This document shows, piece by piece, positions 18,101 through 24,769 of a DNA stretch of 64,000 nt; the first letter of the stretch is position 1; each line of letters opens with the position of its first letter. The notes beneath the pieces are model-generated. The model was given only the letters and a program-made list of their open reading frames with translations, searched no databases and had not been told where the DNA came from. A program made the position numbers and the translations under genes. The stretch lies in contig OY755252.1 of assembly GCA_963576725.1 (NCBI GenBank), forward strand, positions 56,883,985-56,947,984. Reading direction: 5' to 3'. This DNA is from Azorinus chamasolen. Lineage: Eukaryota; Mollusca; Bivalvia; Cardiida; Solecurtidae.

Positions 18101-20707
18101 AATCGAATCGAAAATAATCGAATCGTGTTGTAAAAAATCGAAATCGAATCGAATCGAATTTTTTTGAATCGTTTCACCCCTAGTGAAATGCTAGAATCAG
18201 CATTTCTCCACCAAACCTTTTGTTGTGACCACTCCTTTAACTAACCAAGTCCCTCATATTGACGTCTTTTGACATGTCTGTCAAAGTCACTTTTGAAGCC
18301 ATTGTGATAGATAAGAGTAAATGCTCTGTTTATTCCAATGGATTCAAAACCACTATTCTATAAGTTTCCTTTTTGGCTTGTCTATTTTTCGAAGAAAAAA
18401 TGTGAGCTATTCATTGTCACAACTCCGGTGTCGATGATCATGTTGTGTCGTCGTTCGGAAACTTTTACGTTTTCTTAATTCTTTACTATTCATGCAAATA
18501 TGACATCACAAGGGTGACGAGCATCGGCACTTGAATGCGGTGCTCTTGTTCTTAATAAATTCTCGTTTTCAGTAGATTTATTCAAGAGGTTGAGTCTTAA
18601 AATAGCCTATTAGGGAATGGGTTAAAATCATCTGGACGAGTCGACACAACAATATTTAAGTGTCTCTATCATGGTCAATAAAACTGCATTGTCCATAATA
18701 CAGAGTTACAAAATAACGATAACGATGCATACTCAAATACTAAAATTGTCATTTCTCCACCAAACCCTATGTTGTGACCACTCTTTAGAATCGTCTCTTT
18801 GAGACGATTCTAAAGAGTGGTCACAACATAGGGTTTGATGGAGAAATGTTAATATGTTATGATCATACAATCATTGTTATTTATTTTCTGTATGTTCCAG
18901 GAGAGACTAGCACTAGCCAGAAAGAATATTAAGGAAACTCCAGAGTGTAGAAAGCTATTCTCATTCCTCCAAGTTCTGACAGCCATATTTGCTTCATTTG
19001 CTCATGGAGGCAATGATGTGAGGTATGTAGCAGAGATCCAGATAAGATGCGTAAATTAAATCATTGTCAAGAATAACTCCTTTATTTCTACACCAAACCC
19101 TATGTTGTGACCACTCTTTAGAATCGTCTCAAAGAGACGATTCTAAAGAGTAGTCGCAGCATAAGGTTTGGTGGAGAAATGTTGATATTAGTGTACATAT
19201 AATATCTGTAGCCCTGATGTACAACTATTATCTAGCTGATAGAGAAAGTCTTTTCATGCCTTCTACCTGATAGAGAAAGTCTTCATTCCTTTGCAAACAG
19301 TAGACCTTGGTGGCTATGTAGATTTCAATTTTTGCTCCCTTTCTCTACTTGCAGTTTTAATTCCTGCATTTTATTTATCTTTTTGTCTATAGTAATGCCA
19401 TCGGACCCTTGGTAGCCCTTTGGATCACAGCTCAAACAGGCAGTACTGCTCAGAAGGCCCCTGTTCCTATATGGATCTTGCTGCTTGGTGGATTGGGCAT
19501 TTCCGCGGGACTGTGGTTGATGGGAAGGCGAGTCATAAAAACTGTAGGAAGTGACTTGACCAAGATCACACCATCCAGGTAAAGTCAAGTTTTACACTGT
19601 TGAATCTTGACCCTTTCCCTGTTCTATGTTTATTCCAATTTCAATACCTAATGAATGTTCATGTACAAAATAGTTATAATGAAATATGGAAGGTGGAATA
19701 TTGCAGCCATTTTAGAAAGTAAAGAAACGGATCTTTCAAATACCACTAGCAATCAAAGCAGATCCTGATCAGACGGCTCCTATAGGAGCCGTCTGATCTG
19801 GGTCTACTCTGTTTGAAAATGCGTGAAAACGCGTTTATAATTATGAGGGAAAGGGTTAAATCTTTGGAATGCTGAATATTCAAGGTGACTTTGTCATTGG
19901 CTTTTTAACCCATTACCTCATAGGCTATTTTTAGATCCAACCTCTTTGATTTTATCTACCGAAAAGGAGCATTTACTTGAGAAAAGGAAAATGTTTGGAA
20001 TTATGTAATCTTAAAACCATTGTGATAAATAGAGCATTTGCTCCATAGGGTCCGTGTTCCTGTGGACTCAATTTTCTAGTTGCTACTATATCTGCCCAAT
20101 AAAAGTGATCATGTTGGTGCCAAGTTAACTTCTTTAAATTAACCCTTTACTCCATGAATACGCTTTGCAAACAAAGTAGACCCAGATCAGATGGCTCCTA
20201 TAGGAACCGTTCGATCAGGGTCTGTCCTATATGCTTCTGAAATAATATAGATAAAATTCTAGTTTCTGTCCTGATCATGTTTTTCCTTGTTCCTAATGCC
20301 TTTATGAAAATTTAGGATGTCATTATTTCTATAAGAATTTTCATGTAGTAATGGGTTAAGAAACAAATCGAGAGCGGAGAAAAGGCGTCTGAATCCTTAT
20401 TGTAATTACAGTTATGTCCTATTTCAGTGGTTTCTGTGTGTAATTACCGTTCATATCTTTCTATTTCAGTGGTTTCTGTATAGAAATTGGCTCCGCCCTA
20501 ACTGTTCTTCTGGCATCCAATGCCGGTATTCCAATCTCCACGACGCATTGCAAAGTGGGCAGTATCGTGTTTGTAGGCTGGTTCAGGTCAAAGCAGGGTG
20601 TGGACTGGAAACTGTTCAGAAATATTATCATAGCCTGGTTTGTGACTCTACCTGTAGCGGGATTATTGAGTGCGGGCTTCATGGCGGGTCTTCGAGAATT
20701 GGTATAA
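5938..20707 (+). CDS. SLC20A: SLC20A-type sodium-dependent phosphate transporter (PiT), complete coding region in 12 exons
   Basis: Coding exons: 5938-6148, 6530-6634, 7249-7389, 9786-9871, 10563-10659, 11801-11920, 13508-13579, 15811-15876, 16561-16790, 18901-19022, 19393-19578, 20470-20707. All introns are GT-AG, phases match at every junction, and the total is 1674 nt (557 residues plus TAA). The protein should be a plasma-membrane Na+/inorganic phosphate symporter. The N-terminal repeat has [10 protein letters not shown] (residues about 33-42) and [10 protein letters not shown], whose Glu aligns with a residue known to be essential in human PiT2. The C-terminal repeat has [16 protein letters not shown] and [11 protein letters not shown]. 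Hydrophobic segments fill residues about 14-250 and 395-557. Between them lies a hydrophilic, Ser/Lys/Asp-rich cytosolic loop (about 250-395) encoded by exons 7-9. It is shorter than human PiT1/2 (about 650-680 aa), mostly in this loop. A 5' untranslated exon must lie upstream because the first exon begins at a splice acceptor. PiT1 versus PiT2 cannot be assigned. Confidence 0.95.
6314..6468 (-). mobile_element. Deleted M3-type MITE
   Basis: TTAA ends are present (TTAACCCTTT and GGGATATGGTTAA), but most of one hairpin arm is gone, leaving ATCAGGGATTGCTCTGTTTGC. Confidence 0.75.
6530..6634 (+). CDS. SLC20A: SLC20A exon 2
   Basis: Encodes [20 protein letters not shown] then [11 protein letters not shown], matching the PiT segment after the first conserved Glu. 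Acceptor gttatctag, donor gtaaga, phase 1 to phase 1. Confidence 0.95.
6660..6810. repeat. Broken M-type hairpin with tandem half-copies
   Basis: GATTCAGATCAGGTGGCTCC with GAGCCGTCTGATCAGGGTGT, then a second half-copy GAGCCATCTGATCAAGGTGT 65 bases later. No termini remain. Confidence 0.55.
7038..7123. repeat. T1 core palindrome
   Basis: GCTTAATGCAGGATGAAAGT ... CAGAAAGCTCCTAAGAGCTTTCTG ... ACATTAAGC, arms about 38 bases. The outer T1 termini are degraded. Confidence 0.75.
7249..7389 (+). CDS. SLC20A: SLC20A exon 3
   Basis: Encodes [20 protein letters not shown] and [15 protein letters not shown]. The [10 protein letters not shown] motif corresponds to PISGTHCIVG in vertebrate PiT. Acceptor ttatgcag, donor gtaagt, phase 1 to phase 1. 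Confidence 0.95.
7453..7696 (+). mobile_element. M1 piggyBac-like MITE
   Basis: TTAACCCTTTACTCAATGAA left end, hairpin ACACAGTACACCCTGATCAG...CTGATCTGAGTCTACTCTG, and a degraded right end GGCGGAAAAGGTTGA. Confidence 0.8.
7796..7908. repeat. M2 right-end fragment fused to half a P1
   Basis: TAACGCTTTCCCTCATATAA and CAAACAGAGAATACCCAGATC stop at about 7865. GAGAAATAAAGTAGCTATTCTTG then matches the right flank of P1. Confidence 0.5.
7987..8349. mobile_element. Non-autonomous TIR element, CAGGGTTCT ends
   Basis: CAGGGTTCTTGCGA at the left is mirrored by TCGCCAGAACCCTG at the right, with flanking ATTAGC direct repeats (7981-7986, 8350-8355). It contains two diverged AATGTCCC...ACTGTCA-TGGG-CA-ATGTCTC repeats. 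Confidence 0.65.
8350..8545 (+). repeat. GACGAGC-type dispersed repeat
   Basis: TTTTTAGCTATTGTCGTAACTCCGGTGTC ... GACGAGCGTTGCACCTGCTTGCGGTGCTCTGG in shortened form. Related copies are at 9912, 10196 and 18378. Confidence 0.55.
8550..8636. mobile_element. Chimeric half M4 joined to M1 right end
   Basis: GGAGCAAATGCTCTATTTAT (half of the M4 palindrome) runs into AGCGTAGAAAGGCATATTTA and GGAGGAAAGGGTTAA, the M1 right terminus. Confidence 0.65.
9138..9346. mobile_element. T1 mariner-like MITE
   Basis: T1 family: TA, CAGTAAAACCCCTCTAATGT left end and GCATTAGAGGGGTTTTAGTG plus TA right end. The central palindrome GCTTAATGCAGAACGAAAGT ... is at 9205-9288. Confidence 0.88.
9380..9628 (+). mobile_element. 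M5 piggyBac-like MITE
   Basis: M5 family: TTAA, CCCTTCGCTTGCTATTCACG, a perfect hairpin AGACCCAGATGAGACAGCTCC...GGAGCTGTCTCATCAGGGTC in its shortened form, conserved GTGCACTCCACAGCAGTGAT, and right end AGCAAGAGAAGGG plus TTAA. Confidence 0.9.
9786..9871 (+). CDS. SLC20A: SLC20A exon 4
   Basis: Encodes [20 protein letters not shown] followed by MINKLVLSQ, the conserved SWF-SPLLSG transmembrane region. Acceptor ttttgcag, donor gtaagt, ends in phase 0. Confidence 0.95.
9912..10130 (+). repeat. GACGAGC-type dispersed repeat, diverged
   Basis: TTTTTAGCTTGTCTGTTATT, GTCGTAACTCCAGTGTTCGC and GTCATCTGGAAACTTTAATG place it with the copies at 8350 and 18378. Confidence 0.5.
10196..10386 (+). repeat. 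GACGAGC-type dispersed repeat
   Basis: TTTAGCTCGTCTGTTTCGAAG at the start; GATGAGCATTGGCCCCGCAC and GCTCTTGTTTTA at the end. Confidence 0.55.
10389..10541 (+). mobile_element. Truncated M1 MITE beside SLC20A exon 5
   Basis: Right two-thirds of M1 with a broken hairpin, ending GTGGAGTAAAGCATTAA, only 21 bases before the exon 5 acceptor junction. Confidence 0.65.
10563..10659 (+). CDS. SLC20A: SLC20A exon 5
   Basis: Encodes [20 protein letters not shown] then [12 protein letters not shown], matching the LRALPVFYAATIAINVFS block of vertebrate PiT. The acceptor is preceded by a truncated M1 repeat ending about 22 bases upstream. Donor gtgagt. Confidence 0.95.
10790..11043 (+). mobile_element. 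M2 piggyBac-like MITE, intact ends
   Basis: TTAA both sides, left CCCTTTCCCTGTTCTATGTT, right ATGAGGGAAAGGG; hairpin 10938-11008. CATGTAGC is duplicated internally. Confidence 0.88.
11383..11786. mobile_element. T1 MITE with an M4 MITE nested inside
   Basis: Outer T1 starts TA-CAGTAAAATCTCGGTTATTCG and ends AAGTTTTCACTG-TA. The M4 copy at 11511-11732 inserted into the GCATTAAGC of the T1 hairpin, using its TTAA as target. The palindrome CATTTGCTCCTATAGGAGCAAATG is at 11641-11670. Confidence 0.85.
11801..11920 (+). CDS. SLC20A: SLC20A exon 6
   Basis: Encodes [20 protein letters not shown] and a transmembrane helix ending in PWLRKRIT, equivalent to PWMRRKIT at the start of the cytosolic loop. 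A T1 repeat ends at 11786, so the branch-point and pyrimidine region is largely transposon-derived. Confidence 0.95.
11980..12223 (+). mobile_element. Degenerate M-type TTAA MITE
   Basis: TTAACCCTTTCGGTG left, ATAAAAGGGTTAA right, and a damaged hairpin ACAGCAGATCCTGATCAGAT. A (G)16 run lies just before it (11956-11970). Confidence 0.7.
12250..12335. repeat. T1 core palindrome, degraded
   Basis: ACAGGTAGTTACTTAATACAG ... GCATTAAGCTACCATCTGT with several arm mismatches. Confidence 0.6.
12374..12590 (-). mobile_element. M4 MITE with an M1-type end
   Basis: The left end reads CCCTTTCCTTCATAAATACG as in M1/M2. From GCCTCTGTAAAAG on it is M4, with a palindrome lacking the CTCC-GGAG centre (GAGCATTTGCAAATGCTC). 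Confidence 0.7.
12719..12850. mobile_element. Composite MITE with two right ends
   Basis: The M2 right terminus (CCCTTTCCCTCATATAAATG, reversed) and the M1 right terminus (GTATTTATGGAGTAACCGGTTAA) flank one hairpin. Both 100-base left spacers are missing. Confidence 0.7.
13091..13128. mobile_element. Miniature TTAA remnant without hairpin
   Basis: TTAACCCTTGAAATGGATAT then TCATGGAGTAAAGGGTTAA. Only the two M1 ends remain, fused. Confidence 0.7.
13196..13466. mobile_element. P1 element with triplicated right end
   Basis: Near-perfect P1 hairpin (13245-13345). The 40-base right end TTAGTATTTGGGTATGCATC...GTAGCTCTG is then repeated three times (13348, 13388, 13428). Confidence 0.85.
13508..13579 (+). 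CDS. SLC20A: SLC20A exon 7 (loop)
   Basis: Encodes [20 protein letters not shown], hydrophilic loop sequence. The donor gtaagtta at 13580-13587 is also the left target duplication of the hAT element that begins at 13588. Confidence 0.9.
13588..14761 (+). mobile_element. hAT-like element (hAT-1) with BED-finger relic
   Basis: Ends TAGGGCCGTCATCG and ATGACAGCCCTA (inverted) are flanked by the 8-bp duplication GTAAGTTA (13580-13587 and 14762-14769), as hAT transposases make. An internal + strand reading at 14155 gives [15 protein letters not shown] and [10 protein letters not shown], a C2H2-like BED zinc finger of the kind that starts hAT transposases. The 1174-bp element lacks any catalytic domain, so it is non-autonomous or a relic. 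ATCGATATAT-type sub-terminal motifs are at both ends. Confidence 0.88.
14788..15004. mobile_element. M1 remnant carrying a nested P1 element
   Basis: TTAACCTTTTAATCC at the left and ATATTTATGGAGTAAAGGATTAA at the right enclose a P1 copy (about 14803-14974), whose arms read CCCTATACTATGACC / GGTCACAGTATAGGG. Confidence 0.75.
15037..15348 (+). mobile_element. tRNA-derived SINE with 13-bp target duplication
   Basis: TGACAATAGAATA flanks both sides (15024-15036 and 15349-15361). The head (15041-15112) folds like a tRNA, with A box TGGCTCAGTGGTA and B box GGTTCGATCCC. It is followed by a 235-base body ending in (ACTC)n. This is a retrotransposon, not a functional tRNA gene. Its target was a TTAA hairpin repeat, pieces of which flank it. 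Confidence 0.9.
15431..15608. mobile_element. P1 element
   Basis: GAGCTACAGATAAAGATGCG left, CATCTTATCTGGACCTG right, near-perfect arms with CCCTATGTTGTGACC. Confidence 0.85.
15618..15768. repeat. Degraded P1 element
   Basis: CTAGATAATGTGCATAAATT, CTTTATTTCTCCCCCAAAC and GATGATTTTAGTATTTG remain; the palindrome is largely deleted. Confidence 0.6.
15811..15876 (+). CDS. SLC20A: SLC20A exon 8 (loop)
   Basis: Short 66-nt exon encoding [20 protein letters not shown]. The length is a multiple of three and both phases are 1, so skipping it would keep the frame. Acceptor gttcttgtag, donor gtgagt. Confidence 0.85.
15895..15962. repeat. M-type hairpin fragment
   Basis: AACCCATTGCCTTATCAGGC and AGAGTAGACCCAGATCAGTG, then the hairpin breaks off after CTCCTGTAGGAG. 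Confidence 0.5.
16114..16342 (-). mobile_element. M4 piggyBac-like MITE
   Basis: TTAACCCATTCCTCCATAAA left, GAGGGAATGGGTTA right; palindrome GAAACCATTGTGATAAATAG ... at 16170-16233. Confidence 0.85.
16561..16790 (+). CDS. SLC20A: SLC20A exon 9 (loop)
   Basis: Encodes a low-hydrophobicity loop rich in Ser, Asp and Lys, with [12 protein letters not shown] and [13 protein letters not shown]. Acceptor tatcgtag, donor gtaagt, ends in phase 0. Loop sequence is not conserved between PiT proteins, so the call rests on frame and splice sites. Confidence 0.85.
16868..17056 (-). mobile_element. M3-type MITE, worn
   Basis: AAAACAGAGTAGCTACAGATCG with TGATCTGTGTCGACTCTGTTTGC, then GCATGAATATTTATCAGGTAAAGAA in pieces; the terminal TTAAs have decayed. 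Confidence 0.65.
17087..18182 (+). mobile_element. hAT-like element (hAT-2)
   Basis: TAAGGGTGAAACGATT and AATCGTTTCACCCCTA are inverted ends, flanked by the 8-bp duplication GTGAAATG (17079-17086 and 18183-18190). AATCGAATCG and GGTTCGGTTC iterations lie inside each end. A reading at 17444 ([20 protein letters not shown]) followed by WSF resembles the start of a BED-type transposase but is open for only about 85 codons. Non-autonomous, 1096 bp. Confidence 0.85.
18237..18625 (-). mobile_element. M4 MITE split by a GACGAGC-type repeat
   Basis: TTAACTAACCAAGTCCCTCA left and AGGGAATGGGTTAA right are M4 ends. About 180 bases (18378-18555) of the GACGAGC-type repeat sit inside the right half. Confidence 0.75.
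18700..18846. mobile_element. P1 element, right flank missing
   Basis: Perfect arms around GTCTCTTTGAGAC; ends at GATGGAGAAATG about 50 bases before SLC20A exon 10. Confidence 0.8.
18901..19022 (+). CDS. SLC20A: SLC20A exon 10
   Basis: Encodes [20 protein letters not shown] and [19 protein letters not shown], the start of the second conserved PiT domain. Acceptor atgttccag, donor gtatgt. P1 repeats lie about 50 bases upstream and about 10 bases downstream. Confidence 0.95.
19032..19214. mobile_element. P1 element beside the exon 10 donor
   Basis: GATCCAGATAAGATGCG begins about 10 bases after the donor gtatgt. The arms carry three mismatches on the right (AGTAGTCGCAGCATAAGG). Confidence 0.8.
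19393..19578 (+). CDS. SLC20A: SLC20A exon 11
   Basis: Completes the motif as [14 protein letters not shown] and encodes [20 protein letters not shown] and LTKITPSS. All are typical of the second PiT repeat. Confidence 0.95.
19607..19859 (+). mobile_element. M2 piggyBac-like MITE
   Basis: Left TTGA-CCCTTTCCCTGTTCTATG, right ATGAGGGAAAGGGTTAA, hairpin 19755-19815 with near-perfect arms. Confidence 0.87.
19905..20050 (+). mobile_element. M4 MITE cut off at its palindrome centre
   Basis: Intact from TTAACCCATTACCTCATAGG to GCATTTGCTCCATAGG, then unrelated sequence. The break falls exactly where the hairpin would turn back. Confidence 0.75.
20139..20359 (-). mobile_element. M1 piggyBac-like MITE
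   Basis: TTAACCCTTTACTCCATGAA left, CATGTAGTAATGGGTTAA right, with an off-centre hairpin 20163-20235. Confidence 0.82.
20401..20480 (+). promoter_or_regulatory. Tandemly duplicated 3' splice site before SLC20A exon 12
   Basis: Two copies of a segment reading tgtaattac ... ctatttcagtggtttctgt lie 42 bases apart, with acceptor AGs at 20427 and 20469. Only the downstream one keeps the frame. From the upstream one the reading is S-G-F-C-V and then a stop codon. Confidence 0.8.
20470..20707 (+). CDS. SLC20A: SLC20A exon 12 (terminal coding exon)
   Basis: Encodes [40 protein letters not shown] and a C-terminal FMAGLRELV followed by TAA at 20705-20707. The true acceptor (AG at 20468-20469) is preceded by a near-copy of itself 42 bases upstream. 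The earliest AATAAA in plausible 3' UTR is at about 20996, inside a P1 repeat; whether it is used is unknown. Confidence 0.95.
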
Positions 20708-20860
20708 CGTTTAGAAAAAATCAACGTATAAACCTCGTGGGATACAGAAGTCTTTCTACGTAGAAGTATTTAAAACAGGAAATTTCCAAATATTTTTGTA
20801 CAACTTGGGAGATGAAATGATTGTGTTTTTATATGAGCTTTAATTCCACATGGTGTATCA

Positions 20861-21054
20861 AAGCGGTAGATAAAGATGCAAATTCAAATACTAAAATCAT
20901 TGTTCCTCCACCAAACCCTATGTTATGACCACTCTTTAGAATCGTCTCTTTGGATGTTATTCTAACGATTGGACACAACATAGGTTTGGTGGAGAAATAA
21001 AAGAGCTGTTTTATTAGAAATGGTTGAATTAACACAACTTAACTGGGCCTCTGA
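20861..21054. mobile_element. P1 element in probable SLC20A 3' UTR
   Basis: Left half normal, right arm eroded (GATGTTATTCTAACGATTGG). Carries an AATAAA at 20996-21001. Confidence 0.7.
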
Positions 21055-21110
21055 AAATATCGCAGATCTGTTAATTCTGAACTGGTAATTAATGTTCAAC
21101 TCTACCTGAT

Positions 21111-21330
21111 TTAACCCATTACCTCATAGGCTATTTTTAGATCCAACCTCTTTGAATAAATCTACCAAAAAGGAGCATTAACTAGAGAAAAGGAAAATAT
21201 TAGAATTTGGTATTTTGAAACAATTGTGATAAAAATAGAGCATTTGCTCCTATAGGAGCAAATGCTCTATTTATCACAATTGTTTCAACAGGTGACTTTG
21301 CAGAGGCGTCAATATGAGGGAATGGGTAAA
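21111..21330 (+). mobile_element. M4 piggyBac-like MITE
   Basis: TTAACCCATTACCTCATAGG left, GAGGGAATGGGTAA right. The hairpin arms read AACAATTGTGAT / ATCACAATTGTT, a paired change relative to other copies. Confidence 0.85.
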
Positions 21331-21552
21331 CCCTATCCTTCCTATAAATGCCTTTTCAACCAAAGTAGACCTCGATCAGACGGCTCCTGTAGGAGCCATC
21401 AGATCAGGATCTGCTCTGTTTGCTTCTGAAATTATGGCTAGTTTTCACCAGTATAAAAAATTCATGTGTACATAACGCTATTTTAAAAATTCAGCTTATA
21501 TTCATGAAGTCATTTCTTCTTACATGAATATTCAACAGAGAAAGAGATAAAA
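21329..21552 (-). mobile_element. M3-type MITE directly abutting an M4 copy
   Basis: ACCCTATCCTTCCTATAAAT left, GAATATTCAACAGAGAAAG right; hairpin 21358-21422. Confidence 0.7.
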
Positions 21553-21665
21553 ACCTTATCAGGCCTTTGCAAACAGAGTTGACCCAGATGAGATGGCTCC
21601 TGTAGCAAAATGGGGTTTGGTGGGAAAATGATGACTTTTGTATTTGAATTCACCCGTTTATCTAT
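21553..21665. mobile_element. Chimera of half an M hairpin and half a P1 element
   Basis: CAAACAGAGTTGACCCAGATG ... GGCTCCTGTAG is followed at once by GGGGTTTGGTGGGAAAATGA and TTTGTATTTGAATTC, the right arm of P1. Confidence 0.7.
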
Positions 21666-21755
21666 GATTACTAGTAAGAACTTGCTGTTGTTTCAACATG
21701 CGTTGCGCTTCCATGCTGTACATCTTGCCTAAGTGTTGTATATCATTGGTAGCAT

Positions 21756-21984
21756 TGTCCCTTTACGCCATAAATACGCCTTTTTAAACAGAGTAGATCC
21801 AGATCAGACGGCTCCTATAGGAGCCGTCTGATCAGGGTCTACTCTGCTTATGACATAATATAGATAATATTGTACAGCTTCTGTTGCCAAAATTTCATGT
21901 GTCTGTGCTATTATAACAATTGATCCAAATAATGGTCATGATGCCATTAGGTTTTTTTCATGAATATTCATGGAGTAAAGGGTC
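21756..21984 (-). mobile_element. M1 piggyBac-like MITE
   Basis: GCCATAAATACGCCTTT left, GAATATTCATGGAGTAAAGG right, near-perfect hairpin 21787-21846. Confidence 0.83.
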
Positions 21985-22043
21985 ATGAAGACCTAATTTA
22001 GTCGTGCTACTGCAAATTTGTATGAACCATCGCAAACAACTTC

Positions 22044-22523
22044 TCAGCAATAGATAAAGGTGTGTATTTAAATACTGTTGAATTTCGATATCTCGAACTT
22101 CAGGGGACTATATAAATTAGTTCGAGATAACAGAAGTTTGAGTTATCGGATTTGTAATCTGGACAATTTCTTCACAGCTTAATGCAGGTCTACAGTAATG
22201 CTGAAAGCTCCTGCAGGAGCTTTCAGCATTACTGTAGACCTGCATTAAGCTGTGAAATGTGTTTCTAGATATGCGTAGTGATACATTTGAGAGCAATTCT
22301 GTATTGTAGATTTTAGAAGGACCGAACATTTAGTTCGAGTTATCCCGAAGTTCGAGTTATCCGAGTTCACGATATCGAAGTTCTACTGTACTAAAACTGT
22401 CGTTTTTTCAACCAAACCCTATGTTGAGACAATTCTAAAGAATGGTCATAACGTAGGGTTTGGTTGAGAAGTAGAGGAATTATTCATGGAAAAGCTTTAT
22501 AAATTTATGCATCTCGTCTGGGC
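22044..22523. mobile_element. P1 element with a T2 element inserted at a TA
   Basis: P1 reads ...GTGTATTTAAATA up to 22074 and resumes TACTAAAACTGTCG at about 22389. Between them is a complete T2 (22073-22390) with a perfect inner palindrome around GCTCCTGCAGGAGC. The duplicated TA marks the insertion. Confidence 0.83.
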
Positions 22524-22571
22524 TTATGAACTTACATACAAGACAAACGGTGTTAAATTCTTAAACTAATA

Positions 22572-22787
22572 TTAACCCTTTACTCCATAAATACGCCTTT
22601 CTATGCATTTGCAAACAAGAGTAGACGAAGATCTGATCTGGGTCTGCTTTGGTTGCTTGTGGTAATATATACAGTAGATTTGATTCTACAGTTTCTGCCA
22701 TGGCCAAAAGTCCGTGTCCATGTGCCCAATCTAATTAACATTCATGATGTCATTTCTTACATGAATATTCATGGAGTAAAGGATTAA
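22572..22787 (-). mobile_element. M1 piggyBac-like MITE
   Basis: TTAACCCTTTACTCCATAAA left, CATGGAGTAAAGGATTAA right. The hairpin centre is deleted, leaving GAAGATCTGATCTGGGTC. Confidence 0.8.
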
Positions 22788-23198
22788 ATTTGCATTGAAA
22801 TATGACCATTGGTGTCTGCATCCGGTGCTGTTTTTCGCTTGATGAAGTTTGAAAAATTTTGAGCTGGAGTATTTGCTCAGAATACTTTTGGTTGATAAAT
22901 ATTTTTCTATTTTTTTTTTATTTTACTGCCAAGTGAGTCGCAATGAATTTCTCATTTATCTTTTACGTGTTGTTGACGATTGATGTCGGGTAGGAACCCG
23001 ACATGACGGAGTTGCTTTAAATATCTTGTCATTGTACAAATTTTATCATAGATTTGTATTAATAGGCTTGTTAGAAGTTAAAAATGCGATTTGCCTGTTC
23101 AAATATCAAATATTTTTTTCGGTTTTTGTTAATGTCTTGCACAATTGTGATGTTACTGATATAAACATTCTTAGAGGAATTTCATGTATATGTAATGT

Positions 23199-23432
23199 TT
23201 ACCTTTTATCTGATAGAGATGCATTTGAAAACAGAGTAGACCCAGATCAGACGGCTCCTAGAGGAGTCGTCTGATCAGGGTCTGCTCTGTTTGCTACTAG
23301 AATTTGATAAATCTGTTTCTTTGCTTTATGTCTACAATGTTCCAAGTTCCATTTTTCTTTATAACTATTTTGTTAATGAATATTCAGTAGGTATTGAAAT
23401 TTGGACTAAACTTAGAACAGGGAAAGTGTTAA
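23199..23432 (-). mobile_element. M2 piggyBac-like MITE
   Basis: Strong hairpin ACAGAGTAGACCCAGATCAG ... CTGATCAGGGTCTGCTCTG; right end GAACAGGGAAAGTGTTAA. Confidence 0.82.
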
Positions 23433-23536
23433 CGTGCATCCAGTTACTATATCACGTGCATATTCAGTAGGTAAAGTGTTAACATGCATCCAGTTACTAT
23501 ATCACGTGCATATTCAGTAGGTAAAGTGTTATGTTG
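23428..23536. repeat. 58-bp direct duplication at an M2 end
   Basis: AAAGTGTTAACGTGCATCCAG ... ATATTCAGTAGGT in shortened form occurs twice, with a third partial start. It captures the M2 phrase TATTCAGTAGGT, so it arose after that insertion. Confidence 0.75.
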
Positions 23537-24157
23537 CATTGCTGTTGTTGAAAGTTTTATCAGTATCTATGGATAGGAACTATACATGTATTCTATCTTT
23601 ATAAGAAGTATTGGTGTTGCATTTATTTCTGAAATAGTTGGTAATAAAGAGGGAAAAAAAATATGCCAACCGACCTTTTTCTGGCAATTTTTGGGAAAAT
23701 GGGAACATTTTCGTGCTAAAACTCAATGATTTAGAAGCATTTTTGGTCCCATTTTAACTGATTTTGCAAAGAAGGAAAAAAAAAAGTTATTTTAGTCAAA
23801 ATTTGGTCTCTGTTGGGATTTTTGCCCCAAATATGGGAAAATGTTACTTATTTTGTATTAGAAATCAGTCCTTCTGACGGACCCATATAGTCACCAGAAA
23901 AAGGCACAGTTAATTTATGCAGTTTTACAAAAATTGGGTTGCTATGGTAACCCACTTGTTTTTTTATGCAGCCGACTGGTCGAAGAGTTTCGTATTGCTT
24001 GCAGTATTTCATTTATTTGTTTCTTCTACGGATAATAGTAAATACTCTTTTGTCTTTTTGCTTTGTCTCAAAACCTTTATTGGTGAATCTTCATTACTTA
24101 AATCTGAGATTTTGTTATATAGCCTGCATAATCATGTTGCATGAAATTGGCTATTAT

Positions 24158-24367
24158 CAGTTACAGATAAAGGTGCGTACCCTAATACTAAAATCGTCAT
24201 TTCTCCACCAAACGCTATACTGTGATCACTCTTTAGAATCGTCTCTTCTAGACGATTCTAACAAGAGACGATTCTAACGAGTGGTCACTGTATAGGGTTT
24301 GGTGGAGAAATAATGGAGCTATTCTTGAAAATGTTTTAATTTACGCATATTATCTGGAGCTCTGTAT
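24158..24367. mobile_element. P1 element with extra hairpin tip
   Basis: Typical P1 flanks. The hairpin centre carries a second GAGACGATTCTAAC copy, so the loop end is duplicated. Confidence 0.8.
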
Positions 24368-24417
24368 AACTATAATTACTTTTTGAATAATACTCCTTTT
24401 GTCTGCTTTTTCTCAAA

Positions 24418-24665
24418 GGCTACCTTTATTATAGTTATACCCCTGCCTTTAGGTGATGGGGGCATAAAGTTTTACCCTTGTCCGTACGTATGTCCGTTCG
24501 GTAAAATTTTCGTCAAAAGACTTCTTGGCTTGTGTATGCTGGAATTATTTGATATTTGGTTTGATGCATAATCATAGTGAGTTGTACTGTGTCTCCCCTC
24601 AGGTCTGACGTTATCTACTTCCTGTTTGCCGCAGGGGCATCCGTGTCCCATGGACATATTTTCTT
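24418..24665 (+). repeat. GGGGGCAT-type dispersed element
   Basis: GATGGGGGCATAAAGTTTTAC, GTCCGTACGTATGTCCGTTC and GCAGGGGCATCCGTGTCCC mark both ends. Confidence 0.6.
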
Positions 24666-24769
24666 TTATTGGTAAAGCGAATCTTCATTACTTAAATCTG
24701 AGATTGTTATTATATATATATAGGCTGCATAATCAAGTTACATGAAATAAGCTATTATCATTATTACTC

